NCBI GenBank assembly: GCA_040954595.2
Contig: CM082586.2
Span: forward strand, 12,338,001-12,402,000
Direction of reading: 5' to 3'
DNA: 64,000 nucleotides
Source: Balanoglossus misakiensis
Lineage: Eukaryota; Hemichordata
The notes under the pieces are model-generated. The model did not search any database. It was not told the origin of the DNA and saw only the letters and a list, made by a program, of their open reading frames with translations. Positions 8,992 to 18,401 of the stretch are shown one piece after another; position 1 is the stretch's first letter, and each line of letters begins with the position of its first letter. A program made the translations under genes and the position numbers.

Positions 8992-9125
8992 ATCAGCCGG
9001 TGCTGAACAGTGTACTATTTGTGAGCAAGGGTACGCCTGCACAGATCCCAGTGCATCGCAATTCAAGTGTACCAAGGGTTACGTGTCATTGGCTAGTGCA
9101 ACAAACTGTACCAGATGTACAAATG
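8992..9125 (+). CDS. E3, unit 1: cysteine-rich exon
   Basis: Clean frame SAGAEQCTICEQGYACTDPS...CTKGYVSLASATNCTRCTNG between TTTACAG and GTAAGA. The module has six cysteines in the GCC2_GCC3 style. It ends in phase 1, but the open frame starts one base into the exon, which does not join in phase to a preceding phase-1 exon such as E2. A one-base loss at the CCGG near the start is a likely cause. Confidence 0.6.
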
Positions 9126-9232
9126 GTAAGATTGTGGTACTTGTTCAGTTTGCTGTGTGATGAAACTGAGGGGTATGTCTGTATGCATGTATATGTTTAC
9201 AACAGATTTTCAAGTCAGTGCGACTGGGGTTA

Positions 9233-9271
<39 letters not shown>

Positions 9272-9320
9272 GTTTACAACAGATTATCAACTCAGTGCGA
9301 GATCTTGCGAGACTTGGTTA

Positions 9321-9524
9321 TAGTGCAGGAGCTAAACCCCACATTTTGGCATAATTGTGCACTTTGGGTTAAAAGCATAAAACTTGGTACACTTATGCAT
9401 TGACCCGTGGTGGCCGTTTTCTGATATGGATCCAAAATTACAGCGCCCTCTAGTGGCCAGAAAAAGACATTCATCCTTAAAAATTGTGCACTTTGGGTTA
9501 AAAGCATGAAATAAAAGCATGAAA
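9321..9524 (-). mobile_element. Solo half-arm of the CTCF-motif foldback family, unit 1 only
   Basis: Absent from units 2 and 3, which read GGTTAGCCATG at the empty site. Here TTA is duplicated on both sides (9318-9320, 9525-9527). The insert matches 7284-7470. It is a recent single insertion. Confidence 0.75.
9441..9459 (-). promoter_or_regulatory. Full CTCF consensus match in the solo insertion
   Basis: 19 of 19 match on the minus strand, carried into the E3-E4 intron by the mobile element. Confidence 0.5.
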
Positions 9525-9725
9525 TTAGCCATGTGAGATCTCGCAGAGTCTTATGATATTCAGAAAATGGTTGATTAGAAATGACGTTTAATGTCCTCCA
9601 AACAATTTTCTACATGCCTGTATACTTGTCTCAGAATTATGAAGTGAATCATCTCAAGTAATTTGTTATTTTAAATGACACTGTATCACAAATACTTCAC
9701 TAAAAACCTCATTTTCTTTAATCAG

Positions 9726-9923
9726 ATGAAATAAGTGAGGAGCCTGCACGCACATCCCGTCTTCTGTGCCCTGCTGGACAATCGTGTTCAGATCCAATGT
9801 AAGATCCGCTTGACTGTGGCAATGGTGAATCTGCTATGGAAGGCGATGGCACATGCACGCCTTGTCCAGCAGGATCCAAGTGTCCAACCATGTCACCCGT
9901 AGTGGATTGTTCAACAGTTACTG
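9726..9923 (+). pseudogene. E4, unit 1: cysteine-rich exon with in-frame TAA
   Basis: Between ATCAG and GTAAGT. Frame EISEEPARTSRLLCPAGQSC then a TAA at 9800-9802, then CGNGESAMEGDGTCTPCPAG in the same frame. The stop sits inside CAATGTAAGA, which also looks like a 5' splice site, so an internal donor at 9799 is possible. Phase 1 at both ends. Confidence 0.6.
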
Positions 9924-10163
9924 GTAAGTTGGGCTGCAAATCACTCTTGTGACTTCCCTGTGTTATAGCATGACATACACAGAAAATTAAACTGGTATGC
10001 TCATTGGAGTTGATATTGTGATGCACTTTGAAAAACACAATGATTCCACTGAAGAGGTATTGTACAGTAACACCTGTGATTACGGACATCTCTCTAATAA
10101 GGGATCGTTGGACCAAACCAATCGTTCTTTGAATTTTTTCTGTGATAGGTTCATACTCGCTAG

Positions 10164-10245
10164 GTTCGGCCACGTCCTTCTGGTTATGAATGCACAACTA
10201 CAAGTGTCACACAGTGCGCTACAGGGCAGTAAAGTGTTGAAGGAG
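10164..10245 (+). pseudogene. E5, unit 1: short degenerate cysteine-rich exon
   Basis: Ends before GTAAGT with a GYECTTTSVTQCATGQ frame that hits TAA just before the donor. The acceptor is uncertain (TAG at 10148 or 10163). The ECTTT...QCATG cysteine spacing fits the neighbouring repeats. Confidence 0.35.
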
Positions 10246-10711
10246 GTAAGTCTTGAAATCTCTTTTCTACTGGTCTCGATTTGAACATGGTTCCACAAGT
10301 TGTTTACATCACTTTGTGAAAACACACCACGCTGGATTGAGGTAGAAGTAAGGCTTTTAATACCCGAACAAGAAACTCGCTTAACAAAACTTAATAAATT
10401 ACAGAGAAAAACACAAGTGTCAATAAATGAACAATAAAACAAAAATACACTAGTCTAGCTATTCAAATTAAAAAACGCTAATCTAAAATTGGGAGGGGGC
10501 CCCTTCAGTCAAGCGGTCGAACCTGGCCCTGTGGGTGAATCCATCCTGACAGGCCGAAATGTGAGGGAGGTTGTGCACTTCCCGAGAGATGGGGGTCAGG
10601 ATGAAATCCAAGGCCCAAAACGAAGGAAGAATGACTGAAGTTGACCCCCAAAATAAAGGGAAGTGGAATAGAGGAAATGGGGTGAGATGTTGGAAATGGT
10701 GGGAGTGGGAT

Positions 10712-11280
10712 CCTGGGGGACGGGTCGACCGTGCGAGCCCAGGTGGGAGCGTGGAATGAATGAGCCCAAGGGATCATAAAATGATGCGGCTTGGGGGGGG
10801 GGGTCCTGGGGGACGGGTCGACCGTGCGAGCCCAGGTGGGAGCGTGGAATGAATGAGCCCATGGGATCATAAAATGATGCGGCTTGGGGGGGAGGGGGGT
10901 CCTGGGGGACGGGTCGACCGTGCGAGCCCAGGTGGGAGCGTGGAATGAATGAGACAATGGAAAGATGTCACCCAAGGGATCATAACGTGATGCGGCTTGG
11001 GGGGAGGGGGGTCCTGGGGGACGGGTCGACCGTGCGAGCCCAGGTGGGAGCGTGGAACGAATGAGACAATGGAAAAAATGTCACCCAAGGGATCATAAAA
11101 TGATGCGGCTTGGGGGGGAGGGGGGTCCTGGGGGACGGGTCGACCGTGCGAGCCCAGGTGGAAACAAGAGGAACGAATGAGACAATGGAAAGATGTCGCT
11201 CAAGGGATCATTAAATGATGCGGCTTGGGTGGGTGTGGTCCTGGGGGACGGGTCGACCATACGAGCCCAGGTGACATTGT
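10712..11280. repeat. GC-rich tandem repeat block inside the retrotransposon
   Basis: Six copies of a 93-115 bp unit, each with CCTGGGGGACGGGTCGACC followed by GAGCCCAGGTG (starting near 10712, 10805, 10901, 11012, 11127, 11240). The later units contain an extra ACAATGGAAAGATGTC segment, which explains the length steps. It lies 3' of the recombinase gene in the element's orientation. Confidence 0.85.
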
Positions 11281-11335
11281 GGTAAAACAAGAAAATGGAG
11301 GTAAACTTATCAGAAGGCAAGCGCGAGAAGAAACA

Positions 11336-12394
11336 CTAATGACTGGCAAGCACATGAAAAGCATGACGCAAGGAGGTCTCGGAGGTTCTAATATACAACT
11401 GGTAACAGTCACTAGACCATCTACCTAAGTACTGAATTAGGTGATCGGGGATGCGAGGCGTAGCAGCCGTTGTTGCTGCCCCTATTCGGAAGGAATGTCC
11501 GGCGAATAGGTTGGCCTGAAGGCTGAGTCATGCCAGTACAGTACGAAGCGAAGTTATGAAAGTGTGACGGTCCATAGGGAGTCTGTCCGGCAGGAGAAAC
11601 AGCGGTTCGCTCGGTGAGGCCTGCATAAGTTGGCGGACGGTAACAAACCGAAGTAGCGTAGAGACTGGGCAAATCTGCGTATATGTTGGGAATAGGCGCA
11701 AGTCGAATCCACGACGCAATTGGTCGGTTTTGGACATCTTGATGTGGACAGACAAAAAGTTAATGTGGGTATCCGAAGAGTTGATGCTAACGTCGCCAAG
11801 GCAGAGATTGGAACTTGCATGGAAGTGTTGGGTTGTTGTGGTGAATTCACTGCAACGGAGGAATCCTAAGAATGCCAGGAGGAAGGCTGACTCTAGCAAA
11901 AGGTCAAAGTACGCGCCAAATACACCTTGACGGAGGAGGAGACACATACGCCTGAGGATATCCGCAGTGATCAGTAAGCGTGGTCTGGTGGTAGATCCTT
12001 GCATCCTTTGAATACCCCTGAGGACGTTTTGGAGGCGTGGCAAAGACTGGCCGGTCGGTGACAGCAAGGGGTTGTGGTGACCGTACGTGATGTAGTGATT
12101 ACGGATTCCTGCCAGGTAAACCTTGATTGTACTGAATTTCAGATTGAGGTTGTCCGCACAGTGGGTAACGAAATAAACCAGCAAATCTTCAGACACAGGT
12201 GGCAGGGAAGTATGGTGTGAGACGTCTGCGAAGGCGCAAAAAGACATCCAGGCACGTACCCCAGACGTATACGATCCAGTGGTTCTTCGGCTTAGGGCTG
12301 CATCTTGGAACTTGCGTACGGCAGTGTTCAGTGGAACATTACATCTGAGGGAATCCGGCAGGGAACTGGATCGGCCGCTGGGGCTTCGTTCCAA
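11336..12394 (-). CDS. Tyrosine recombinase of the retrotransposon, interrupted by one TGA
   Basis: Integrase-like recombinase expected to insert the circular cDNA. The N-terminal core-binding part has TTGSYTSGVRAW and FSTIKVYLAGIRNHY. The catalytic part shows the first Arg in AFLGFLRCSEF, then in the same frame after a TGA at 11528-11530 the H-x-x-R box GHSFRIGAA, a Trp in LGRW and the nucleophile Tyr in SDCYQLYI, ending at TAG 11336-11338. All of R, H, R and Y are present, so only the TGA (a likely former Trp codon) breaks it. It overlaps the end of the RNase H frame by about 67 bp. Confidence 0.8.
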
Positions 12395-12915
12395 AACCGT
12401 GGCATCTGAAAACGAGAAAGGGAGTCAGCTAGAGAGTTCAGTCTACCTGGGATGTGCTTAGCGTGGAACATGAAGTTGTGTGTAGCTGCCAGGATGACCA
12501 ATCGTCGCATCAATTTCATAATGCTGGGTGATTTCGAACGCCCTTTGTTGATGATGTGAACTGTGGCCGAATTGTCGCAGTGGAAGAGGATACGTTTTCG
12601 AGTCCATAGATGGCCCCATAACAGCGCTGCCACAACAATGGGGTAGAGCTCTTGGAAGGCTATTGACAATGTGGGGTCGGAATCAAGTTGAAGACTTTTG
12701 CTCCACCGATCTTGGAACCATTGGCCTGCGAAATAGCCCCCGTAGCCAATACCGCTCGCGTCAGTGTAGAGATCCATGTCGGAGGCAACTATCATGTTGG
12801 GGTCAAGAAACATGGATACGCCGTTCCAGCTCTCAAGAAAGTTGTGCCACATAGCAAGGTCTAGTCTACTTTCCGCAGAAATGGAGATATGATGGTCTTG
12901 TCTTTGATAGCTCAA
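12328..12915 (-). CDS. RNase H domain of the retrotransposon pol
   Basis: Shows the acidic residues of an RNase H fold in order: D in LYTDASGIG, E in FQELYPIV, D in FHCDNSATV, and D in SLADSLSR. It follows RT and is in a different frame by one base near 12875, where RT reads into a stop while the RNase H frame continues. Confidence 0.8.
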   Translation of the reverse strand: MSYQRQDHHISISAESRLDLAMWHNFLESWNGVSMFLDPNMIVASDMDLYTDASGIGYGGYFAGQWFQDRWSKSLQLDSDPTLSIAFQELYPIVVAALLWGHLWTRKRILFHCDNSATVHIINKGRSKSPSIMKLMRRLVILAATHNFMFHAKHIPGRLNSLADSLSRFQMPRFWNEAPAADPVPCRIPSDVMFH

Positions 12916-13873
12916 TTAAACGCGAAATGAACGTGCGGCCGGGGACCACAACGCGACACGCGAAGTTTAGATGGCCAAGTAGGCTCAGCAACTGCCTTTT
13001 TGTGCAGGACTTGCGGTTGAGGAAGGAAGTGAGCAGCTCAAGGATTCTGGCTAGCTTGTCGCGAGGTAAGCGCGCCTCCATTTTGACAGTGTCGAGTATG
13101 ATGCCGAGATACTCCAGGGAGGTAGTTGGGCCCACAGTTTTGTGTGGGGCGATAGGGATACCGAGACGAATAAACAGCAGAGTCAGCAAAGCCATGGTGC
13201 GATCAGCATCGAAGGACGGGGGGTCAACGGTGAGGAAATCATCCAGAAGATGGAAAATGGTCTTGATGCCGTAGACGTGGTGAGCAATCCAGGATACTGC
13301 GCAAGAAAGCGAATCAAAGATCTTCGGGCTAGAACGCGAACCGAATGGGAGAAGAACGAAGAAGTAGAATTGATCATCCCACTGGATACCATAGAGGTGC
13401 CATAGCGACGGGTGTATTGGTAACAGTTTGAAGGCATCTACTATGTCAGTTTTGCAGAGCCACGAGCCTTTTCCTGACTTGAGGATGGAAGAAATAGCGT
13501 CGTCAATTTTAACGTAGGAAAGGCTGAATTCTTCCTTGTCAATGAGGTCATTGATGCTAGAGATCTCGGGGTCATTGCGCGGTGAGGAGAGGTCAACGAT
13601 GAGACGCTTCTTTGTAGAATACTTCTTATCTGCCAGACCGATTGGACTACAACGAAAATTTGCAAATGGGGGTTGGTCGAACGGGCCAGCTAGGTACCCC
13701 TTTTGCACTTCTGTATTTATCAGTTCGGAAACTGCTCGGGGCTGAGAACGCGCTGACAATAAATTCCAGCCGAAGAAGGAAGAGGAGGGTGCATTGCGGA
13801 CGCCAGTGTGAAATCCCTGTTGCAGACCCGAGATGAGGTAGTTGACAAAGGCACGGTCGGGGTGAGAGGTCAA
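12866..13873 (-). CDS. Reverse transcriptase of the retrotransposon pol
   Basis: DIRS-group RT. FRCSPIGLADKK and RLIVDLSSP correspond to motifs 1-2, KTDIVDAFKLLPIHP to motif A, LPFGSRSSPKIFD to motif B, and LLDDFL to the catalytic motif C with two aspartates. EYLGIILD and LSLLGHLNFACRVV are the thumb/connection landmarks. It begins 51 bp after the gag stop. The one-base frameshift into RNase H is the only visible lesion. Confidence 0.85.
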   Translation of the reverse strand: MTSHPDRAFVNYLISGLQQGFHTGVRNAPSSSFFGWNLLSARSQPRAVSELINTEVQKGYLAGPFDQPPFANFRCSPIGLADKKYSTKKRLIVDLSSPRNDPEISSINDLIDKEEFSLSYVKIDDAISSILKSGKGSWLCKTDIVDAFKLLPIHPSLWHLYGIQWDDQFYFFVLLPFGSRSSPKIFDSLSCAVSWIAHHVYGIKTIFHLLDDFLTVDPPSFDADRTMALLTLLFIRLGIPIAPHKTVGPTTSLEYLGIILDTVKMEARLPRDKLARILELLTSFLNRKSCTKRQLLSLLGHLNFACRVVVPGRTFISRLIELSKTRPSYLHFCGK

Positions 13874-13924
13874 ATGGTGGGCGAGGCTGTCGATCTCAAT
13901 AGGTCTGGACGGCTTGGTGGGTAG

Positions 13925-15174
13925 TCAATTTTGGGGTCGCTGTTTGCCCGAGCACTTGCCCTGGGCTCTGCTGTGGTCGCCGGAGAAGCAGATTGAACAG
14001 CAATGGGCGAAGGAACAGTTATCTCTCTTGCAACCCGTGGGCGAATTGAAATTATTACAAAGTTCTTTACCCTGGTGGAAAACGCGGGGACAGCCTTTCC
14101 GGTCCTGTGATGACGATTGTGATGGTGCGGAGGAGGATTGCGATGGTGCGGAGGTAGAGTTAACCGATTTCTTGCTGCCCGGGGCAAGTTGTGGACATAT
14201 CTCGGTAGCGTGGGCTACACTTCCGCAAAGGTTGCACAGGGCAGCCCGCAGCCCGGATAAAATAGAACAATATAAGGTGGTGTCCCGGCGCGACCAATCC
14301 ACCTTAATGTTGTGGTTTAGCAGCAAAGCCGCGGCCCTAGCGGAAAATACACGGTGGTATTCATAAAAGGCCATGCCACTAAAACGATGCGACATGTCGA
14401 CTATGTCCCTCTGGTATGAGTCCAATTCCTCGCGGCGATTCGGATAAACCTCGCACATAACGTTCTTGTAAACCGAGAAGGCGAGAATGAATTCTTGTAT
14501 TGTGAGCGAGCGAGCAACCCGTGTATCATGCAAAGGTCGTAGCGACAGGGCCTCATCGCCGATTACAATGTGACGCTGGCTATCGTTGAAACTGTACCCC
14601 AGAATGAGGAGGCATGCCAAATTGACATCCTTACCTGCGAAGAGAGGGTGATACCAGTTCGACGTGCGGTAAATTTTCCGAGGAAATACCGTGAGAACGG
14701 AGCAGGTCATTGGTAGCGCCAGAATGGTTGTTGTTAGTGGCCGAGCCCCGGCCGCCATCTTGGAAAGCGTTGGTGTTTTGCTCCGCCTGGATGTGACGTC
14801 ACCGGCGATGACGTCATGGGTGCGTTGTTGCTGAACCCTGGATTTTGCTGTTCCAAAACTAAGCGCGTCAGGTTGTTGACAGAGTCTTGCAGAGATGTAA
14901 ACATGGAAGTAGTTACATAATTGTTTTGCTGCTCTTGCCTACTGCCTTGGGGGACGTCGGAAAATTCAGGACTGGAACGACGATCGGCTGGAACTTCGTT
15001 GTTGTAGCCCTGAACAGAAGTCGCACAGTTCTCAGTGACCAGTCTATTCAGATCGGTGGTACTCGGCGACGCAGACACGGCATCCGGTGTCGCTGAAGAA
15101 CGGGATTGAGCTCGGGTAGTCGGTCTGACGTACGGCTGAGCTGTTGGGACTCGTGATCGACGTCTGGCGGGCAT
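13925..15174 (-). CDS. Gag-like protein of the retrotransposon, one frameshift
   Basis: Starts MPARRRSR at 15174, chosen over an upstream ATG at 15384 because the earlier part is unlike protein. The N-terminal third is disordered and Ser/Thr/Gln-rich. It runs out of frame near 14734-14790 and resumes from about 14758 with a helical capsid-like part (RFSGMAFYEYHRVFSARAAA). It ends in a C-x8-C-x4-C-x3-H zinc finger followed by CSICFSGDHSRAQGKC. The zinc-finger spacing equals that of the Gag at 297-1283. Confidence 0.65.
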
Positions 15175-15530
15175 TTTTTCTTCAGTTAGAACACATAACG
15201 ACGAAGAATGAAAAGGTTGAAATGGAGGAGTTACGTAGTAAATAAAGACGACGTGACCTGGCTCAAGCAGAGAACTGAATGAAGAGTGAATGAATGGGGA
15301 AACAAAGGACGGCCAGTCTGACGCTAAGGGCCGTGTGCACAGGCCAAGCTGATTGGTCGGAAACGAAGCAGTAAAGGTCAGCACCAGCGGCGCTGATTGG
15401 TCGAGGAAATGGAGGAGGGGCTAGTGAAGACCACCTCGGTGTGTTCACAAAAAACATCTGTGACACAACACAGATTTTACTTGTAGTTTTACATATTTTT
15501 TGAGTTCAACAGCTATGCTATACATGGTGT

Positions 15531-16089
15531 CCTGAGAAGTCGACCAGTATGAGAAGTCGGTATCTGCCAGTACGAGAAGTCGGCCTGTGGGAGAGAACCC
15601 TGGTACTTTGTGTTATATAACTGTTTCACTACGAAATGTTTCCTTGATGTACAGGAGCTGAGATATTTGTACAAATAGCCGATGAATTTTAAAACTGTCT
15701 GTTCACTTTGCATGTACGTCACCGGGGTACGTCAACATCAGTCACCTGCACTTCTTGCGCTGCGCCAGTAGTCTGTTCCTCGTCACGTTTGTTTGTTTGG
15801 TGTTGTCTCAAAGTATGCATATACACATACATCTTCTATGTATTTTAGTAGGATACGGGGCTGGGGAACTGGTACGGATGCCAGACGCCATTATTTGAAA
15901 TGACGCCATTGTGTTGTCAAGAATTTGGGAAATCCGTCCAAATGAAAATATTTAGTGCAATTATATTATAAGTAATCTGGGTCATCACTGCACTATTCGG
16001 GTACAAGTTCAACAACTGGCCGACTTCTCGTACTGGCCGACTTCTCATACGCGCGTACTGGCCGACTTCTAATCTGGCCGACTTCTCAT
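15531..16089. repeat. Foldback with CTGGCCGACTTCTC iterons, unit 1
   Basis: Right side has four direct copies of CTGGCCGACTTCTCRTA (16016-16089). Left side (15531-15588) has three inverted, decayed copies. The internal part is AT-rich without an ORF. Probably an immobile MITE relic between E5 and E6. Confidence 0.65.
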
Positions 16090-16272
16090 GTATTCCTATA
16101 CATTAGTGAAAATTGGGGAAACTGGTGTTTTCAGACAACTTATGAAGTCCCTTTCGCAATATTAACTCTAAAACAGCGGGTGATATTCCTTTTAAAATTT
16201 AACCAAATAAGCATACTTGAACTCTGTCATATCGGCAAAACACTCACTACACAAGCTGCTGTTATTCTACAG

Positions 16273-16489
16273 ACATGACATGTGCTGATTGCGGCGTAGG
16301 TAACTACTGTCCAGATGGGTCAGACAGCCCCATTCCTTGTCCATCAAGTTATTATGCTGACACAGCCACAGAAGTATCCTGTACCCCTTGCGATCCAGGC
16401 TGTCAGTGTGCAGCAACATCACCCACTTGCCTGCACATCAAGAACCTACTCTCTGGGACCATCAACAACATGTACTCCCCTTCTACCAG
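16273..16489 (+). CDS. E6, unit 1: cysteine-rich exon
   Basis: Clean frame, entered in phase 1 after TTCTACAG: MTCADCGVGNYCPDGSDS, then CPSSYYADTATEVSCTPC and CDPGCQC. It matches the GCC2_GCC3/TNFR-like repeat style. Identical at protein level in all units. The donor AG|GTTTGT leaves phase 2, which does not match the phase-1 start of the following exons, so the true donor is uncertain. Confidence 0.65.
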
Positions 16490-16577
16490 GTTTGTAGTCA
16501 TCTTAGTCGTAAAAACATATTTAAGGTGTTCTACCAGGTTTGTAGTCGTCTTAGTCGTAAAAACATATTTAAGGTGT
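16482..16577 (+). repeat. 48-bp tandem duplication of the E6 splice donor, unit 1 only
   Basis: TTCTACCAGGTTTGTAGTC and the following bases occur twice in a row here, once in units 2 and 3. The donor site is thus present twice. Confidence 0.8.
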
Positions 16578-17215
16578 TGCGCATCTCGAAATAAAGGGTC
16601 GTCTGATCATGTTTAAATTAATACTGATGATACTATGACTTCTAAACATTTAATCTATGGAATAAAAATTGGGGGTCAACCATCTAGAGTTTTGAAAAAG
16701 CGCCCTTTATCTAGCACCTCTTTCAGATTTTGCCAGGCTCGTAGATTTTTGTAAAATGGCCTCAAAAATAAGAATTTTGGGAGGTTTGTCATATTTTTTC
16801 ACCATTGTAGAATCTAAATGTTCTGAATTATTTTATTTTTAGCAATTTTGAGATTGATTCATGTTCAGTATGATAATCGCATGTCAATACAACTGTTACA
16901 TTAAAGGAAAAGTTCAAATCCGCCTAAAACCACATTGCATCGGTACCTAGTTAAGTTGTCCTCACTTCTGACGCAAAATTTTGATGTGCAATGCACGTGT
17001 CTGTGAAATTGACGAATAAAAAAATTGTATACCAGTGCAAAATTAAAAACTCCCTGTGCAGCCATCTTGGCAACTGCATACTGGGAAAAGTACTCGGATG
17101 ATGACGAAAAAGTTTCGGGGTTCCGTGTAGTGCTAGCCCGGAATACAATGTTGGGTGCAGACTACAACTATGGAAAAGAGATACAGAATGTCATGTGATA
17201 TAGTAGTGAAAACAA
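16490..17215 (+). other. Intron after E6, unit 1
   Basis: AT-rich, conserved between units, no repeat or ORF recognised beyond the donor duplication at its start. Confidence 0.5.
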
Positions 17216-17671
17216 TTATTATACATCTAGTGCCGAGAACAATAGATTTTGGCGTGCAATAAAAAGCCGTACGGAACGGTACGTACGGAACGCGTGTTAA
17301 ATATGCCTTAGTTTCAAGGCGCCCCAAACTCACCGTGTACAGGTATGCGTTGTTTTGCGGAAGGTTTCAAGACACCCCCGTTCCAACGCACGTGCGCACA
17401 CGTAAACAAAAAAGAAAGATGGCTGCTCACTGAGTCAACAGAGCGATTTTCGATCGATTGTATCGGCATTTTGGGCGTTTTGAAAGCCAAGTAACATGCA
17501 AAACAAGAACTAACGGAGATATAAGATGTATAATAATAAGGTTATTACGAAAATACCGCAAAGTATGCACTCGGACATTAGCGCAGCGCATCGCCCTCCG
17601 CTGCACGTCGGGCGATACTCAGCGCTAATGTCCTCGTGCATACTTTGCGGTATTTTCGTAATAACCTCATA
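17216..17671. mobile_element. Composite insertion in unit 1: small TIR element plus near-perfect palindrome
   Basis: Absent from units 2/3 (AAACAAATACACG there). 17216-17536 has short inverted ends (TTATTATACATCT). 17539-17667 is a palindrome: GGTTATTACGAAAATACCGCAAAGTATGCAC-type arms of about 45 bp, then inner GCGC..TCGCCC arms around a short GC-rich centre. No ORF. Confidence 0.65.
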
Positions 17672-17863
17672 ATACACGTTGGTTCACGTATTTCAGTGGG
17701 TGGATTTTCATGTGTGCGCTATGGCCGCCAGGCAACCCTCGGTACGGTCAGCTCACAGCCTTGTGAAATACCTGGACTGTTAGACAAAAGATGCTTGTTT
17801 TGGACGCTGTCAGACTCAGAGGTGCCAAATTGATAATTGATACTTTCATTTTTGTTTTGGCAG

Positions 17864-17983
17864 CCATTGATCAGTTATACTCTATGCCTTGTCAAAATGG
17901 TGGCACATGCGTTACGCGAGACGGCTGTTTCCTGTTTGACTGTATGTGTACCGAATGCTTCACTGGTGCCACATGTACAATGC
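17864..17983 (+). CDS. E12, unit 1: EGF-like module
   Basis: Clean phase-1 exon after TTTGGCAG, before GTAAGT: DQLYSMPCQNGGTC, then DGCFLFDCMCTECFTGATC. The first EGF cysteine is replaced by Leu/Tyr. Both extra cysteines are kept. In this unit it follows E6 directly, because the E7-E11 block is gone. Confidence 0.7.
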
Positions 17984-18278
17984 GTAAGTACAAACCAATA
18001 TTATTTTATTCAATGCAAAACACTTGTTATGTATTATATAATATAAGTACGGTACACATATTAAAGCCCTGGTAACTCAAACTTTGGGCTAGCTTAATGT
18101 TATCACTATTTTTGTTTTCGGTTGCAACTGTGGTTTCTTGTCACACTCTAAAGGATTTCACAGCATTTGGTTTTTCAAAACAGCCCTTTGGTTGTTTTCA
18201 TGTATACATGTACATGACTGTGGAGTGTAGTTTGTAGATTCTGTAATTTTGACAATATCTTGACTGCACATCTCACAG

Positions 18279-18401
18279 CTGTCAACCAGTGTCAACCCAT
18301 CCAGTGTCGGAATGGTGGAAACTGTGTGCTGACGCCCAATTGGTGTACTGAATTCACATGCTCCTGTACAAGCTGTTACTCCGGCGATTTATGTCAGACA
18401 T
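18279..18401 (+). CDS. E13, unit 1: eight-cysteine EGF-like module
   Basis: Clean 123-bp phase-1 exon between CTCACAG and GTGAGT: NQCQPIQCRNGGNC, NWCTEFTCSCTSCYSGDLC. All eight cysteines of the variant are present. Confidence 0.75.

Larger units (their letters stand above)
9126..9725 (+). other. Intron E3-E4, unit 1, with (TG)n and a CTCF-motif insertion
   Basis: Contains a TG/TATG microsatellite at about 9231-9272 whose length differs between units, and the 204-bp insertion at 9321-9524. The rest is plain AT-rich intron. Confidence 0.6.
10315..15478 (-). mobile_element. Tyrosine-recombinase retrotransposon (PAT/Ngaro-like order), unit 1 only
   Basis: 5.16 kb insertion whose empty site is seen at about 30736-30745 and in unit 3. 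Order on the minus strand: gag, RT, RNase H, tyrosine recombinase. No methyltransferase domain was seen, unlike classic DIRS elements. Ends share an imperfect inverted GGTGTGTTCACAAA / GGTGTGTTTTCACAAA. ACTT lies at both borders. A tandem repeat block fills the 3' part. It carries one stop and two frameshifts, so it is recently dead or borderline. Confidence 0.85.

Noticed and set aside
8933-9160. Possible signal peptide fused to E3
   Set aside because: The upstream residues come from reading through the intron and its TTTACAG acceptor; the hydrophobic stretch is not kept when the intron differs in units 2 and 3.
9718-10197. Minus-strand frame of 159 codons over E4-E5
   Set aside because: It overlaps exons with cysteine-rich homology on the plus strand, and no domain was recognised. 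Best explained as a shadow frame.
10505-11320. Proline-rich repetitive minus-strand frames
   Set aside because: They are translations of the GC-rich tandem repeat and change frame with each unit-length step. Not a protein gene.
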